Source: Luteibacter pinisoli
GTDB taxonomy: Bacteria; Pseudomonadota; Gammaproteobacteria; Xanthomonadales; Rhodanobacteraceae
Length of the DNA stretch: 64,000 nucleotides
Reading direction: 5' to 3'
NCBI RefSeq assembly: GCF_006385595.1
Contig: NZ_CP041046.1
Location: 248,001 to 312,000, forward strand
In this document: positions 44,911-55,870 of the stretch, one piece after another
How the letters are laid out: every line of letters starts with the position of its first letter
Numbering within the stretch: the stretch's first letter is position 1
Position numbers and translations under genes: made by a program
The notes under the pieces: generated by a model
The model's database searches: none
Told to the model about the DNA's origin: nothing
What the model saw: only the letters and a program-made list of their open reading frames with translations

Positions 44911-47212
44911 ATGAGTCCGAACGATGGTCGTTCGCTGCCGTTTCCGGCGGTACCTACTGCCAGCACGGCGGGCTACACGCTGGCGGAATCCACGCATCAG
45001 CGGCGGGAGCGTCCCAGGCGGCTACCCGATAACGCGCCGAACGTCCTGATCATCCTGCTGGATGACGTCGGCTTCGGCCTGGCCGATACGGTTGGCGGAG
45101 AGGTGCGAACCCCCAACTTCACCCGCGTGGTCGAGGCAGGCCTGGGCTACAACTGCTTCCACACCACGTCGATCTGTTCGCCGACGCGCGCCGCGCTCCT
45201 TACCGGCCGCAATCACCACCGGGTGCACTCAGGAACGATTGCGGAACGCGCGGTGGATTGGGATGGTTACACCGGCGTCATCGGCAAGGACACCGCGACC
45301 GTCGCCGAAGTGCTCCGCCACTACGGCTACAAGACCTGCGCCTTCGGCAAATGGCATAACACCCCCGCGGACCAGACCACGGCCATGGGCCCGTTCGACC
45401 GCTGGCCTACCGGACATGGCTTCGATTACTTCTACGGCTTTGTCGCCGGCGAAACCTCGCAATGGGAGCCGCGGCTGTACGAGAACACGAACCCCGTGGA
45501 ACCCCCTCGCGACGAGAGCTACCACCTCTCCGAAGACCTGGCCGAACGGGCGATCGCGTGGCTGCGTAAGCACGAAGCCTATGCGACCGACGCGCCGTTC
45601 TTCATGTATTGGGCGCCAGGTGCCGCGCACGGACCGCACCACATCTTCAAGGCGTGGGCGGATCGGTACGCGGGGAAGTTTGATGATGGCTGGGATGCCT
45701 ACCGCGAGCGGGTCTTCGCAAGGCAGAAGGCGCGCGGCTGGATTCCCTCCGACGCCATGCTCACGCCGCGTGCCGACACGATGCAGGGCTGGGACGAGAT
45801 TCCCGAGGAGGAGCGACCGTTCCAGCGTCGCCTGATGGAAGTGTTCGCCGGCTACCTGGAACACGTCGACGCGCAGGTCGGGCGTGTGCTCGACGAGATG
45901 GACCGCCTCGGCAAGACCGAGAACACGCTGGTGCTCTATATCTTTGGCGATAACGGATCGAGCGCGGAGGGCCAAAAGGGCAGCATCAGCGAGCTGCTCG
46001 CACAGAACAACATTCCCAATACCGTGGCCGAACAGAGGGCGGCGCTGGACAAGCTGGGTGGTATCGACGTGCTGGGTTCACCCAGAACCGACAACATGTA
46101 CCACGCCGGCTGGGCCTGGGCCGGATGCACGCCGTTCCACCATACCAAGCTCGTTGCCAGCCACTTTGGCGGCACGCGCAATGCCCTTGCCGTGGCGTGG
46201 CCGGCGCGCATCACCCCCGATGCACGGTTGCGCGGCCAGTTCCATCACGTGAACGACGTGGTGCCGACCATCTACGATGCCATTGGCATCCTGCCACCCG
46301 ATGTCGTCGATGGCTTTGAGCAGAGGCCGCTGGATGGGATCAGCTTTGCGTACACGTTTGGCAGCGCCGATGTGCCCACGCGCAAGACCACGCAGTACTT
46401 CGAGAACAACGCCAGCCGCGGCATTTACTCGGATGGCTGGTATGCGTGCGCCTTCGGGCCCTTCGTGCCGTGGGATACGCCCAGCACCGCGAAGCGCCTG
46501 AAGACATGGGACATGCTCAGCGAGCCGTGGGAGCTGTACCACCTGGCGACGGATTTCAGCCAGGCGCACGACCTGGCGACGACCCACCCGGACAAGCTCG
46601 ACGAGCTCAAGGCGCTGTTCAAGGAGGTGTCGCGCGATAACCTCGTCTGGCCCGTAGGCGCCGGCCTGTGGCTACGGATCCATCCCCAAGGATCGCATTG
46701 AGTCGCCTTACACGCGCTGGCGTTTCGACGGGTCGGTCAACCGCATGCCGGAGTTCACGGCGCCGGCGCTGGGCAAGCAGGATAGCCATGTGGAAATCGA
46801 CTGCACCTGCGGCCCAAAGGCGTCGGGCGTTCTCTATGCACTGGGCGGCTTTTCCGGCGGGCTAACCCTGTTCCTTGACAAGGGCCAGCTGGTTTACGAG
46901 TACAACATGCTCATGCTTGATCGCTACCAGGCACGCAGCGTGCAACCGCTCGCCGAAGGCCACCATGTGATCACGGTCGACACGGCGTTCGAATCGGCAA
47001 AGCCCATGGGGCCGGCTTCCGTCATCCTGCGCGTGGACGGCGCGGAAGTCGCCCGCGTCGTCATCGCCCGAACGGTGCCCGTGGCCTTCACGGCCAGTGA
47101 GACGTTTGGCGTGGGCGTGGATCTTGGATCACCGGTGTCGCCGGATTATTTCGACCGGCGACCGTTCCGATTCGATGGAGAGATCCATCGTGTCGATGTT
47201 TGCGTGTCATGA
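44911..47212 (+). pseudogene. Type I sulfatase broken by one extra C in a C run
   Basis: A second large sulfatase, paralogous to the one at 41440. Translation from ATG 44911 (AAGGA 8 bases upstream) gives metal-binding DD in LIILLDDVGFG and the formylglycine motif CSPTR at residues 89-93. The frame stops at 46701. The C-terminal sandwich domain continues in the next frame to 47212, where residues RIHPKDRIESPYTRWRF join the halves if one C of the CCCC run at 46684-46687 is removed. The catalytic domain is complete, so a shortened enzyme of 596 residues may still be made. A sequencing error in the homopolymer is also possible. Confidence 0.8.
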
Positions 47213-47311
47213 GGTCGGCCAGATGCGCGATCTCACATAGTTCGACCGCCTATGCCACTCTACTGATTTTGTTGACCTTACCCGACTCCCGTGGCCCGCG
47301 AACGCGCCCCC

Positions 47312-47338
47312 TAAAGTTTCTCCATGAGCGGCCGTTAA
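47312..47338 (+). promoter_or_regulatory. Sigma-28 (FliA) flagellar promoter
   Basis: TAAAGTTT-N11-GCCGTTAA matches the sigma-28 consensus TAAAGTTT-N11-GCCGATAA at 15 of 16 bases with exact spacing. It reads toward the gene at 47409, giving a 5' leader of about 65 bases. Confidence 0.75.
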
Positions 47339-47408
47339 TCGTGGGCATTTCGTTCTTGGCCCACACAGACGGAATGTCCTAAACGCACGCAACTATGGAG
47401 ATTGGCAC

Positions 47409-47915
47409 GTGAGAGGAAACACAACGGTAACCATGGTCCCCGTTACCTGGTACTACGCTGGCCGAGCGTTGCTTTATCTGATTCTGCTTATGGCACCCGC
47501 TGCCGTTACGGGCTGGATTGCTGATCTCTTTCCGGCCTCGATACATCCCGTAACGGAGTTCCTGGGCGGGGTCGTCGTCATGCCACTGCTTTATTGGGGC
47601 CTTTATGAGGCGCTCCGTCGCTCGGGGGCCAGGTCGCAGAGCTTTATCTACCTGCTGGTCCTTCTGTTCCTCATCATCGCGGTCACACAGATCCGCACCG
47701 GTGTCATCGCTGGTGGCTGGGAGCATTGGATATCCGGCTTGATGACGCTTGCCTATGCGTCCGGCTTCTCATGGATCGCCTGGTGCGGTTACAAGGCGAA
47801 TCAGAATGACGCGCACGCCGCGTACCACGCCGAGAAGGAAGAGCAGATCAATATGCACGCGCAGGCGATCCTGCGGGCTAAGGAAATCGAGCAGAGGCAA
47901 GCAGGCGGGGCCTGA
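47409..47915 (+). CDS. Four-helix membrane protein, probably in the flagellar regulon
   Basis: A 168-residue inner-membrane protein that I do not recognise. Predicted helices are at residues about 14-34, 50-68, 78-98 and 105-127, followed by a charged cytoplasmic tail with a short coiled coil (HAEKEEQINMHAQAILRAKEIEQ). GTG 47409 has GGAG 8 bases upstream; ATG 47433 is less well placed. A near-perfect sigma-28 promoter lies 71 bases upstream, so it is probably made late in flagellar assembly and may act in motility or chemotaxis. Confidence 0.65.
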   Translation: MRGNTTVTMVPVTWYYAGRALLYLILLMAPAAVTGWIADLFPASIHPVTEFLGGVVVMPLLYWGLYEALRRSGARSQSFIYLLVLLFLIIAVTQIRTGVIAGGWEHWISGLMTLAYASGFSWIAWCGYKANQNDAHAAYHAEKEEQINMHAQAILRAKEIEQRQAGGA

Positions 47916-48043
47916 TCGGCGATTCTCCCGCCATGCAGCTGGCGAGCTGAATAGGGTTGGATACCGAGACCGTCGCCGTGTTCTGACGCACACGGACTCG
48001 CTTCGAAGTCTGATCGAGCGAGTTCCCTCGTTGATCGTCGAAA

Positions 48044-48119
<76 letters not shown>

Positions 48120-48153
48120 CGTGCGGGAACGCGAGTTTACCGAATCAATGGGC

Positions 48154-48684
48154 TCAGCGGAGTTCGGTGCGCTGCCAGACGGTAGGGAATATCTCGCGGA
48201 AATTCATGAAGTCGAGCATGTCGGCCTGCTTGTGCTCAAGGGCATGGCAGCCTTCAACCACCGAGTCGCCCTTGCCGACGTCGTTGCCAATCTTCTTCAG
48301 CATGGCGGTGAAGGCGCTGCGCGGCTCCGGTGTGGACGCCACGGCGGCGATAAGCGCCTGCTCGCTATGCCCTAGCCTGGTGAGCGCTTCCCGGGCCTGG
48401 GAATGGCCGTCGCTGTAGCGCTCCTTGAAGGCGAGCGAGTAGCTGGAGAGATCGACGCCCTGTTCCTTGCACATGGCAGGCAGCAGGGTGGTATTGCCCC
48501 AGAAGAAGCTGAGGTACACGGCGAGCGCCGCAGTGCGCTGCTGGTCGGCTGGTAGCTTGTCGATCCGCTCTGCCGAGACGACGTCCAGCTTGTGCATCTC
48601 GTATTTCCGCATGACGCGATGCAGGACGTTGTTCAGGCCGAACAGGATGAGCGCGACGACGCCCACGCGAATGATCCATTTCAT
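48154..48684 (-). CDS. Hypothetical protein with N-terminal membrane anchor
   Basis: A 176-residue protein of unknown function. Residues 3-21 form a signal anchor, and the rest is helical and probably periplasmic, with cysteines in AMCKEQG and EGCHALEH that could pair. ATG 48684 has AAGGA about 10 bases upstream; the longer frame is rejected because it adds 46 unrelated residues. It lies between the tRNA and the divergent DUF3348 cassette. No family was recognised. Confidence 0.6.
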   Translation of the reverse strand: MKWIIRVGVVALILFGLNNVLHRVMRKYEMHKLDVVSAERIDKLPADQQRTAALAVYLSFFWGNTTLLPAMCKEQGVDLSSYSLAFKERYSDGHSQAREALTRLGHSEQALIAAVASTPEPRSAFTAMLKKIGNDVGKGDSVVEGCHALEHKQADMLDFMNFREIFPTVWQRTELR

Positions 48685-48807
48685 GGCGATGTGTTCCTTC
48701 AGATTCCCCGTGGGCGCATTAGATCCCAAGAAATCGGGCCCCGCCAGCCCGCCCGGGGCAGGCCTTAACGCTCTTAGGGTAAACTTCTCGTTTTTTAGCG
48801 ACTTAGC

Positions 48808-49536
48808 ATGGCGCCAAGCCACTCACGAGCCGCTGTCCGTGGATCGACCTTCGTGCGCCTCCTGGCGCGCCTGGGGGAGGTCGACGCGGGCCAGCCTGGC
48901 GGATTCCTGCCGGACCGGTTGAGCCAGTGGCTCAGCTGGACGCAGTCGCTCGCCCTCTCGTCGGCCCTGGATGGCGCCGTGGCGCCCCTGCCGGAAGGCG
49001 CCGAGCCGGGCGAGGCCGTGACGGAAGCCAGCCTGGCGGCCGCCCGTGCCGCCCTGGTCGAGACCCTCATGGACGAACCCAGCTGGGCCCGGGCCCGTGC
49101 CCGTGCTGTCTCCCGGGCGGGCGCGGTCGAGGGCGAGCTGGACAGCCGGATCGAGTATTCGGCCTTCCGCGAGCGCTACCTCATGATGCAACGCTCGATT
49201 CAGGGCACCACCGGCAAGCTCCGCGGTGAGCTGCGCGACCAGCTCGCGGCGGCGTCTCCCGAGCTGGCCAGGCTGGCCGAGGTGGATGCGGTGATGGAAG
49301 GCGCCCTGAGCCCGCGCGAACAGCGCCTGCTGGGCGGCGTGCCCGCCGTGCTGGAGGCCCGCTTCGAGAAAGCCAGGAAGGCCGCCGCGGAGGCCCAGGG
49401 CACCTCGGGCGTCTGGATCGATCTCTTCGTTCGCGAGATGCAGGATGTCCTGCTCGCCGAACTCGACGTACGTTTTCAACCGCTGGAAGGCCTGCTCGCA
49501 GCCCTGCAAAGCCCATCACTGGTAAGTCATGCGTAG
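48808..49536 (+). CDS. DUF3348 protein, first gene of the stator-like cassette
   Basis: A 242-residue cytoplasmic, mostly helical protein of the DUF3348 family. The opening FVRLLARLGEVDAGQPGGFLPDRLSQWLSWTQSLALSSAL and the closing GVWIDLFVREMQDVLLAELDVRFQPLEGLLAAL are characteristic. There is no signal peptide or membrane helix. It is always seen with DUF802, OmpA-like and DUF2894 genes, as here, and overlaps the DUF802 start by 8 bases. Its role is unknown; it may bind the cytoplasmic tail of the channel protein. Confidence 0.83.
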   Translation: MAPSHSRAAVRGSTFVRLLARLGEVDAGQPGGFLPDRLSQWLSWTQSLALSSALDGAVAPLPEGAEPGEAVTEASLAAARAALVETLMDEPSWARARARAVSRAGAVEGELDSRIEYSAFRERYLMMQRSIQGTTGKLRGELRDQLAAASPELARLAEVDAVMEGALSPREQRLLGGVPAVLEARFEKARKAAAEAQGTSGVWIDLFVREMQDVLLAELDVRFQPLEGLLAALQSPSLVSHA

Positions 49537-51751
49537 AAATTTCCTCCCTTTCGCCGTGTTCGTGGCCGGCCTGGTGGTCGTGTCCTGGGTCGGTATCGGC
49601 TACGTCGGCTCCAACCCGCTGGGCGCGCTGATCGCCGCGCTGGTGGCGCTGGGCTACCTCGCCGGTGCCATCGAGCTCTACCGCTACCGCCAGGCCACCG
49701 GCACGCTGGAGACCGCGGTGGCCGAGCTGTCCGGCACGCCGGATAGCCTGGGCAGCTGGCTGGACCGCCTGCACCCGAGCCTGCGCAACGCGGTGCGCCT
49801 GCGCGTGGAAGGCGAGCGCGTGGCGCTGCCGCTGCCGGCGCTCACCCCGTACCTCGTCGGCCTGCTGGTACTGCTGGGCATGCTCGGTACCTTGCTCGGC
49901 ATGATGGCGACGCTGCGCGGTACCGGCATCGCGCTGGAAAGCGCTACCGACCTGCAATCCATCCGCGGCTCGCTGGCCGCGCCCGTGAAGGGCCTCGGCT
50001 TCGCCTTCGGCACCTCGATCGCCGGTGTGGCCACGTCGGCCATGCTCGGCCTGCTGTCCGCCCTGGCGCGCCGCGAGCGCCTGCTCGCCGTGCAGCATCT
50101 CGATGCGAAGGCGCTGCGCACGCTGCGTGTGTTCTCGCAGGCGCACCAGCGCGAAGCCTCGTTCCGCCTGCTGCAGCAGCAGACCGAACTGATGCCGGCC
50201 TTGATCGACCGCCTGCAGGCGATGATGGCGACGATCGAAACCCAGAACGCGTCCACCGGCCAGCGCCACGCCGACAGCCAGGACGCCTTCCACTCGAAGG
50301 CCGAGGCCACGTTCGCGCGGCTGGCGTCGTCGGTGGAGCAGTCGCTGAAGGCAGGCGTCGCGGATAGTGCGCGCGCCGCCAGCGCTGCCTTGCAGCCGAT
50401 CTTCGAAACGACGATGGCCGGCATCGCCCGCGAAACCGCCGCGCTGCACGAGAGCGTCAACAAGGCCGTCGAACGCCAGCTCGATGGCATGAAAGACGGC
50501 TTCGCCACGACGTCGTCGGGTGTCACCTCCGCGTGGAACGATGCGATCGCCACGCAGCGTGCCGCTAATGAAACGCAGGCACAGGACCTGCGCGGCGCAC
50601 TGGATGCCTTCACCGCCGCCTTCGAACAGCGCGCCACGACCATGGTCGACGCCGTTGCCGATCGCTTCGAAGCCTCGGCACAGGCATCGACCGACGCGTG
50701 GTCGAGCACGCTGGCGAAGCAGGTGGCATCGCTCGACGACATCGTCACGCGCAACACGCTGGCGAACGATGCGCTCGTTGATCGCGCCGTGGCTGCCAAC
50801 GAGGCCATAGCCGCACAGAGCATCGCCACGAACGAAGCCGTCGCCGCCAGCAGCGCGGCGACGAATGACGCCCTGGTCGCTCGCCACGAGAAGGCGATGG
50901 ATGCCGCATCGGCCGCCTTCGGTGCGCAGGCCACCGCGCTGGTCGCAGCCGTGCATGCGGCGCAGGGCGAGCTGCAGGCGTCGCTTGAATCGCGCGACGC
51001 CGAGCGTCTCGCCGCATGGACCGGCGCCCTTGAGGGCATGTCCGCTGCGCTGTCCGCGGAGTGGAAGCAGGCGGGTGAGGCGACGGCTACCCACCACGCC
51101 GCGATCGGCGAGTCGCTGGCGCGTACCGCGAATGACATCACCAGCCAGTCGCAGCAGCACGCCAGCGCGACCATCGCCGAGATCTCGCGCCTGGTCGACG
51201 CCGCCTCGGAAGCGCCGAAGGCCGCCGCCGACGTGGTGGCCGAGCTGCGCCAGAAGCTGTCGGACAGCATGGTGCGCGATACCGCCATGCTCGAGGAGCG
51301 CAGCCGCCTGCTCGAAACGGTCGAGACGCTGCTCGGCGCCGTGAACCACGCCTCCAACGAACAGCGCACCGCGATTGATGGCCTGGTGACGACGTCGGCC
51401 GAGTTGCTTGATCGCGTCGGCACGCGCTTCATCGAACACGTGGAAGGCGAGACCGGCAAGCTCGAAGGCGTAGCCGAACGCATCACCGGCAGCGCCGAGA
51501 ACGTGGCGAGCCTGGGTGAAGCCTTCAGCGGCGCGGTGCAGTCCTTCGGCCAGTCGAACGACGCGCTGTTGGCGCGCCTGCAGGCCATCGGCGAAGCGCT
51601 GGATCGCTCGCTCATCCGTAGCGATGAGCAGCTGGCCTACTACGTGGCGCAGGCGCGCGAGGTGGTGGACCTCAGCGTCCTATCGCAGAAGCAGATTCTT
51701 GAAGACATGCAGCAGCTGGCCGTGAAGCGCGGCGGGGCGGCGAAGGCATGA
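49529..51751 (+). CDS. DUF802 protein: MotA/ExbB-type channel with long cytoplasmic tail
   Basis: A 740-residue protein. Four membrane helices lie at residues about 6-26, 32-50, 105-127 and 155-180. The MotA/TolQ/ExbB signature is visible as LLGMLGTLLGMMATL (115-129) and SLAAPVKGLGFAFGTSIAGVATSAMLGLL (148-176). Residues 185-740 form an Ala/Thr/Glu-rich helical repeat region with no membrane segment, so about 550 residues would project into the cytoplasm. This layout (channel plus long tail) resembles ZorA of the Zorya defence system. It pairs with the OmpA-like gene, whose start overlaps its stop as ATGA. Confidence 0.85.
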   Translation: MRRNFLPFAVFVAGLVVVSWVGIGYVGSNPLGALIAALVALGYLAGAIELYRYRQATGTLETAVAELSGTPDSLGSWLDRLHPSLRNAVRLRVEGERVALPLPALTPYLVGLLVLLGMLGTLLGMMATLRGTGIALESATDLQSIRGSLAAPVKGLGFAFGTSIAGVATSAMLGLLSALARRERLLAVQHLDAKALRTLRVFSQAHQREASFRLLQQQTELMPALIDRLQAMMATIETQNASTGQRHADSQDAFHSKAEATFARLASSVEQSLKAGVADSARAASAALQPIFETTMAGIARETAALHESVNKAVERQLDGMKDGFATTSSGVTSAWNDAIATQRAANETQAQDLRGALDAFTAAFEQRATTMVDAVADRFEASAQASTDAWSSTLAKQVASLDDIVTRNTLANDALVDRAVAANEAIAAQSIATNEAVAASSAATNDALVARHEKAMDAASAAFGAQATALVAAVHAAQGELQASLESRDAERLAAWTGALEGMSAALSAEWKQAGEATATHHAAIGESLARTANDITSQSQQHASATIAEISRLVDAASEAPKAAADVVAELRQKLSDSMVRDTAMLEERSRLLETVETLLGAVNHASNEQRTAIDGLVTTSAELLDRVGTRFIEHVEGETGKLEGVAERITGSAENVASLGEAFSGAVQSFGQSNDALLARLQAIGEALDRSLIRSDEQLAYYVAQAREVVDLSVLSQKQILEDMQQLAVKRGGAAKA

Positions 51752-52398
51752 GCGAAGAGCTCGACGTCGACGGCGAAGCCAACGCACCTATCTGGGCCGC
51801 GTTCGGCGACCTGATGTCCGTGCTGCTGAGTGCGTTCGTCCTGATCCTGGTGGGCGTGATCGGCATGCAGCTGCAGCTGACCAGCAAGCTGGAACAGGAG
51901 ACGAAGCAGCGCCAGGAGGAGCAGCATCGGCGCATCTCGCTGGAGCAGGCGCTTGCCGCGCCGCTGGCCTCAGGCCGGGTCACGCTGGTCAATGGGCGCA
52001 TCGGCATCAGCGGTAGCGTCCTCTTCGCGCTGAACTCCGACCAGCTGCAGCCGGAAGGCCGCGAGCTGCTGAAGACCCTCGCGGGTCCGCTCACCACGTA
52101 CCTGAAGTCACGCGACGAAATCCTCATGGTCAGCGGCTTCACCGACGACCAGGCCGTGCATGAAGGCAACCGCCGGTTCGCCGATAACCTGGAGCTCTCG
52201 GCCGAGCGTTCGCTCACCGTCACCCGTGCGTTGATCGCCGATGGCGTGCCGTCGCCTTCCGTGTTTGCCGCCGCATTTGGTGCGGAGCAGCCGGTGAGCT
52301 CCAACGCCGACGATGCCGGACGCGCGAAGAACCGCCGCGTGGAGATCGCGCCGATTCCACGCCAGTCCGCCACGGACACGAAGGCGCATGGACCGTAA
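51748..52398 (+). CDS. MotB/OmpA-type stator partner of the DUF802 channel
   Basis: A 216-residue protein with one membrane helix (residues 14-37). The segment IWAAFGDLMSVLLSAFVLIL resembles MotB, with Asp21 in the place of the proton-binding Asp. A short coiled coil follows (42-70), and the C-terminal OmpA domain (about 100-206) contains VSGFTDDQAVHEGNRRFADNLELSAERSLTVTRALI and the closing NRRVEI, which should grip peptidoglycan. With the DUF802 protein it should form a proton-driven, wall-anchored motor. Confidence 0.86.
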   Translation: MSEELDVDGEANAPIWAAFGDLMSVLLSAFVLILVGVIGMQLQLTSKLEQETKQRQEEQHRRISLEQALAAPLASGRVTLVNGRIGISGSVLFALNSDQLQPEGRELLKTLAGPLTTYLKSRDEILMVSGFTDDQAVHEGNRRFADNLELSAERSLTVTRALIADGVPSPSVFAAAFGAEQPVSSNADDAGRAKNRRVEIAPIPRQSATDTKAHGP

Positions 52399-52816
52399 GT
52401 CCTCCAGCCCGCTCGGTGCGCTGCTCGACCATCTGTCGCAGCAGCACAGCCCCACCGTCGATCTCGACGCCGAGCTGGCGCGCGTACGCAAACTGTGGGA
52501 TCGCACGCGCACCCGCAGCCAGCTCCAGCAAGCTGAAATCCACGTCCCCGAAATGGAAAGCACCGGCCCGCTGAACTCCGCCGCGCTGGTCCATCGCGCG
52601 ATGGAACTCATGCGCGAACTCTCGCCGGGTTACCTGCAGCACTTCCTGTCGTACGTCGACGATCTTTCGTGGATGGAGCGACTGACCGTCGCCGCCGTGG
52701 CCGCCGCGCCGGTAAAAGACGCGCCCCGCGCCGCGACCATCGGCAACAAGAAGCCGAAAGCACCGGCAAAGCCGCGCAAGCCGCGCACGCCGAAACCAAA
52801 AAATCCGGAAGGTTGA
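52388..52816 (+). CDS. DUF2894 protein, last gene of the stator-like cassette
   Basis: A 142-residue cytoplasmic protein of the DUF2894 family: GPLNSAALVHRAMELMRELSPGYLQHFLSYVDDLSWMERL is the conserved core. The N-terminus has a short coiled coil, and the C-terminal 40 residues are a Lys/Pro/Ala-rich basic tail (KKPKAPAKPRKPR) that could bind nucleic acid or acidic protein. ATG 52388 lies 11 bases inside the OmpA-like gene. The family occurs with DUF802 and has no known function. Confidence 0.82.
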   Translation: MDRKSSSPLGALLDHLSQQHSPTVDLDAELARVRKLWDRTRTRSQLQQAEIHVPEMESTGPLNSAALVHRAMELMRELSPGYLQHFLSYVDDLSWMERLTVAAVAAAPVKDAPRAATIGNKKPKAPAKPRKPRTPKPKNPEG

Positions 52817-52833
52817 AAAGGCAGCGCTACCGC

Positions 52834-53244
52834 CTACTTCGCCTGCTGGATCCGAATCATATTCCCCGCCGGATCGCGCACCGCGCAGTCACGCACGCCG
52901 TAAGGCTGGTCCGTCGGTTCCTGTACGATATCCGCCTGCCGTGCCTGCAGTTGCTCAAACGTCGCGTCCAGGTTCTTGCTGGCGAGCAGGATGATGCCGA
53001 ACGTTCCCTTGGCCATCATCTCGGCGATGGTCTGGCGCTCGGCGTCGGTCACGCCCGGGCTGGCCTCCGGCGGGTAGAGCACGATCGAGGTCTGCGGCTG
53101 GCCCGCCGGGCCGACGGTGATCCAGCGCTTGCCGCCGTAGCCGACATCGTTGCGGACCTCAAAACCCAGGGTGTCGCGGTAGAAGGCGAGGGCGGCGTCC
53201 GGGTCGTTCTGCGCGAGGAAGCTGGCGTTGATCGTGATGTCCAT
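52834..53244 (-). CDS. VOC (glyoxalase/bleomycin-resistance) family protein
   Basis: A 136-residue single-domain VOC protein: PDAALAFYRDTLGFEVRNDVGYGGKRWITVGP at the start and YGVRDCAVRDPAGNMIRI at the end. The usual His metal ligand of the first half is absent, so binding without catalysis, or a different chemistry, is possible. It follows the AraC gene by 31 bases on the same strand. This pair (AraC plus VOC) often forms a small transcription unit. Confidence 0.83.
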   Translation of the reverse strand: MDITINASFLAQNDPDAALAFYRDTLGFEVRNDVGYGGKRWITVGPAGQPQTSIVLYPPEASPGVTDAERQTIAEMMAKGTFGIILLASKNLDATFEQLQARQADIVQEPTDQPYGVRDCAVRDPAGNMIRIQQAK

Positions 53245-53275
53245 GCGGATCTCCGTGCGGTGGTGGTCAGGGAGG

Positions 53276-53725
53276 TCAGTCTAGGTCGGGTGCTGGCACC
53301 GGCGCTTCTTGATTCCTGACGGGACGCGTGACCTGGCGGGCGATGCAGGAAGGCATGCCTTCGGTCGCGTTGCCCTGCTCGCGTTTGTAGGCCGCCGGCG
53401 ACTGGCCGACCAGTTCGGAGAAGCGCGTGCTGAACGTGCCCAGGGACGAACAACCCACGGTGAAGCAGGCGTCGGTGACGCTGACATCGCCCCGCCGTAG
53501 CAGGGCCATGGCCCGTTCGATCCGGCGGGTCATCAGGTAGCTGTACACCGATTCGCCGTAGGCGGCCTTGAACTGGCGGCTCAGGTGCCCGGCCGACATG
53601 TGCACGCCCTGCGCGAGCGCGTCCACGTCGAGGGGCTGGGCATAGTCGCGGTCGATCCGGTCGCGCACGCGACGCAACCGCGCAAGGTCGCGGAGTTGTT
53701 TCGCCGGATCGGATGGGCTGGCCAT
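53276..53725 (-). CDS. AraC-family regulator, DNA-binding domain only
   Basis: A 149-residue protein that is almost wholly the AraC/XylS double helix-turn-helix domain: PLDVDALAQGVHMSAGHLSRQFKAAYGESVYSYLMTRRIERAM for the first helix pair and VTDACFTVGCSSLGTFSTRFSELVGQSPAAYKRE for the second. No ligand-binding domain precedes it. ATG 53725 is used; an upstream TTG frame is less likely. It probably controls itself and the VOC gene downstream. Confidence 0.85.
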   Translation of the reverse strand: MASPSDPAKQLRDLARLRRVRDRIDRDYAQPLDVDALAQGVHMSAGHLSRQFKAAYGESVYSYLMTRRIERAMALLRRGDVSVTDACFTVGCSSLGTFSTRFSELVGQSPAAYKREQGNATEGMPSCIARQVTRPVRNQEAPVPAPDLD

Positions 53726-53771
53726 GCCGCCGATCGTGGCAGCCGGCGTAGCCGTGCTCAAGTGCCCACAA

Positions 53772-53799
53772 AAAAACGCCCGCTTGCGCGGGCGTTTTT
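53772..53799. terminator. Rho-independent terminator of rpoD
   Basis: AACGCCCGC and GCGGGCGTT pair around a TTGC loop, flanked by an A run on one side and a T run on the other, so it works in both directions. It lies 26 bases after the rpoD stop. Confidence 0.92.
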
Positions 53800-53824
53800 C
53801 CTGTCGCGTTGCTGGTCCCGGCTA

Positions 53825-55690
<1,866 letters not shown>

Positions 55691-55870
55691 GCCGACCGCC
55701 GCGGGTTACAGGAACCGATCAGTATAGTCATTTGATGATTTTTTGACCAGTTTTCAAGTGGATTGGCTCCATCGACAGGACGCAAGAATCGGGCCAGATT
55801 ACCTTTCGGGGCGGGCGCTTGCGTGGCGATGGGGAACGGGTGAGGAGTGCACAGACCCCACGCTGGGGCC

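Noticed and set aside
49181..51439. 752-codon open frame on the minus strand
   Set aside because: Antisense of the Ala-rich tail of the DUF802 gene; the product is a low-complexity Arg/His/Gln/Gly sequence.
48808..52816. A Zorya phage-defence system
   Set aside because: The two channel genes are ZorAB-like, but no ZorC, ZorD helicase or ZorE nuclease gene lies on either side.
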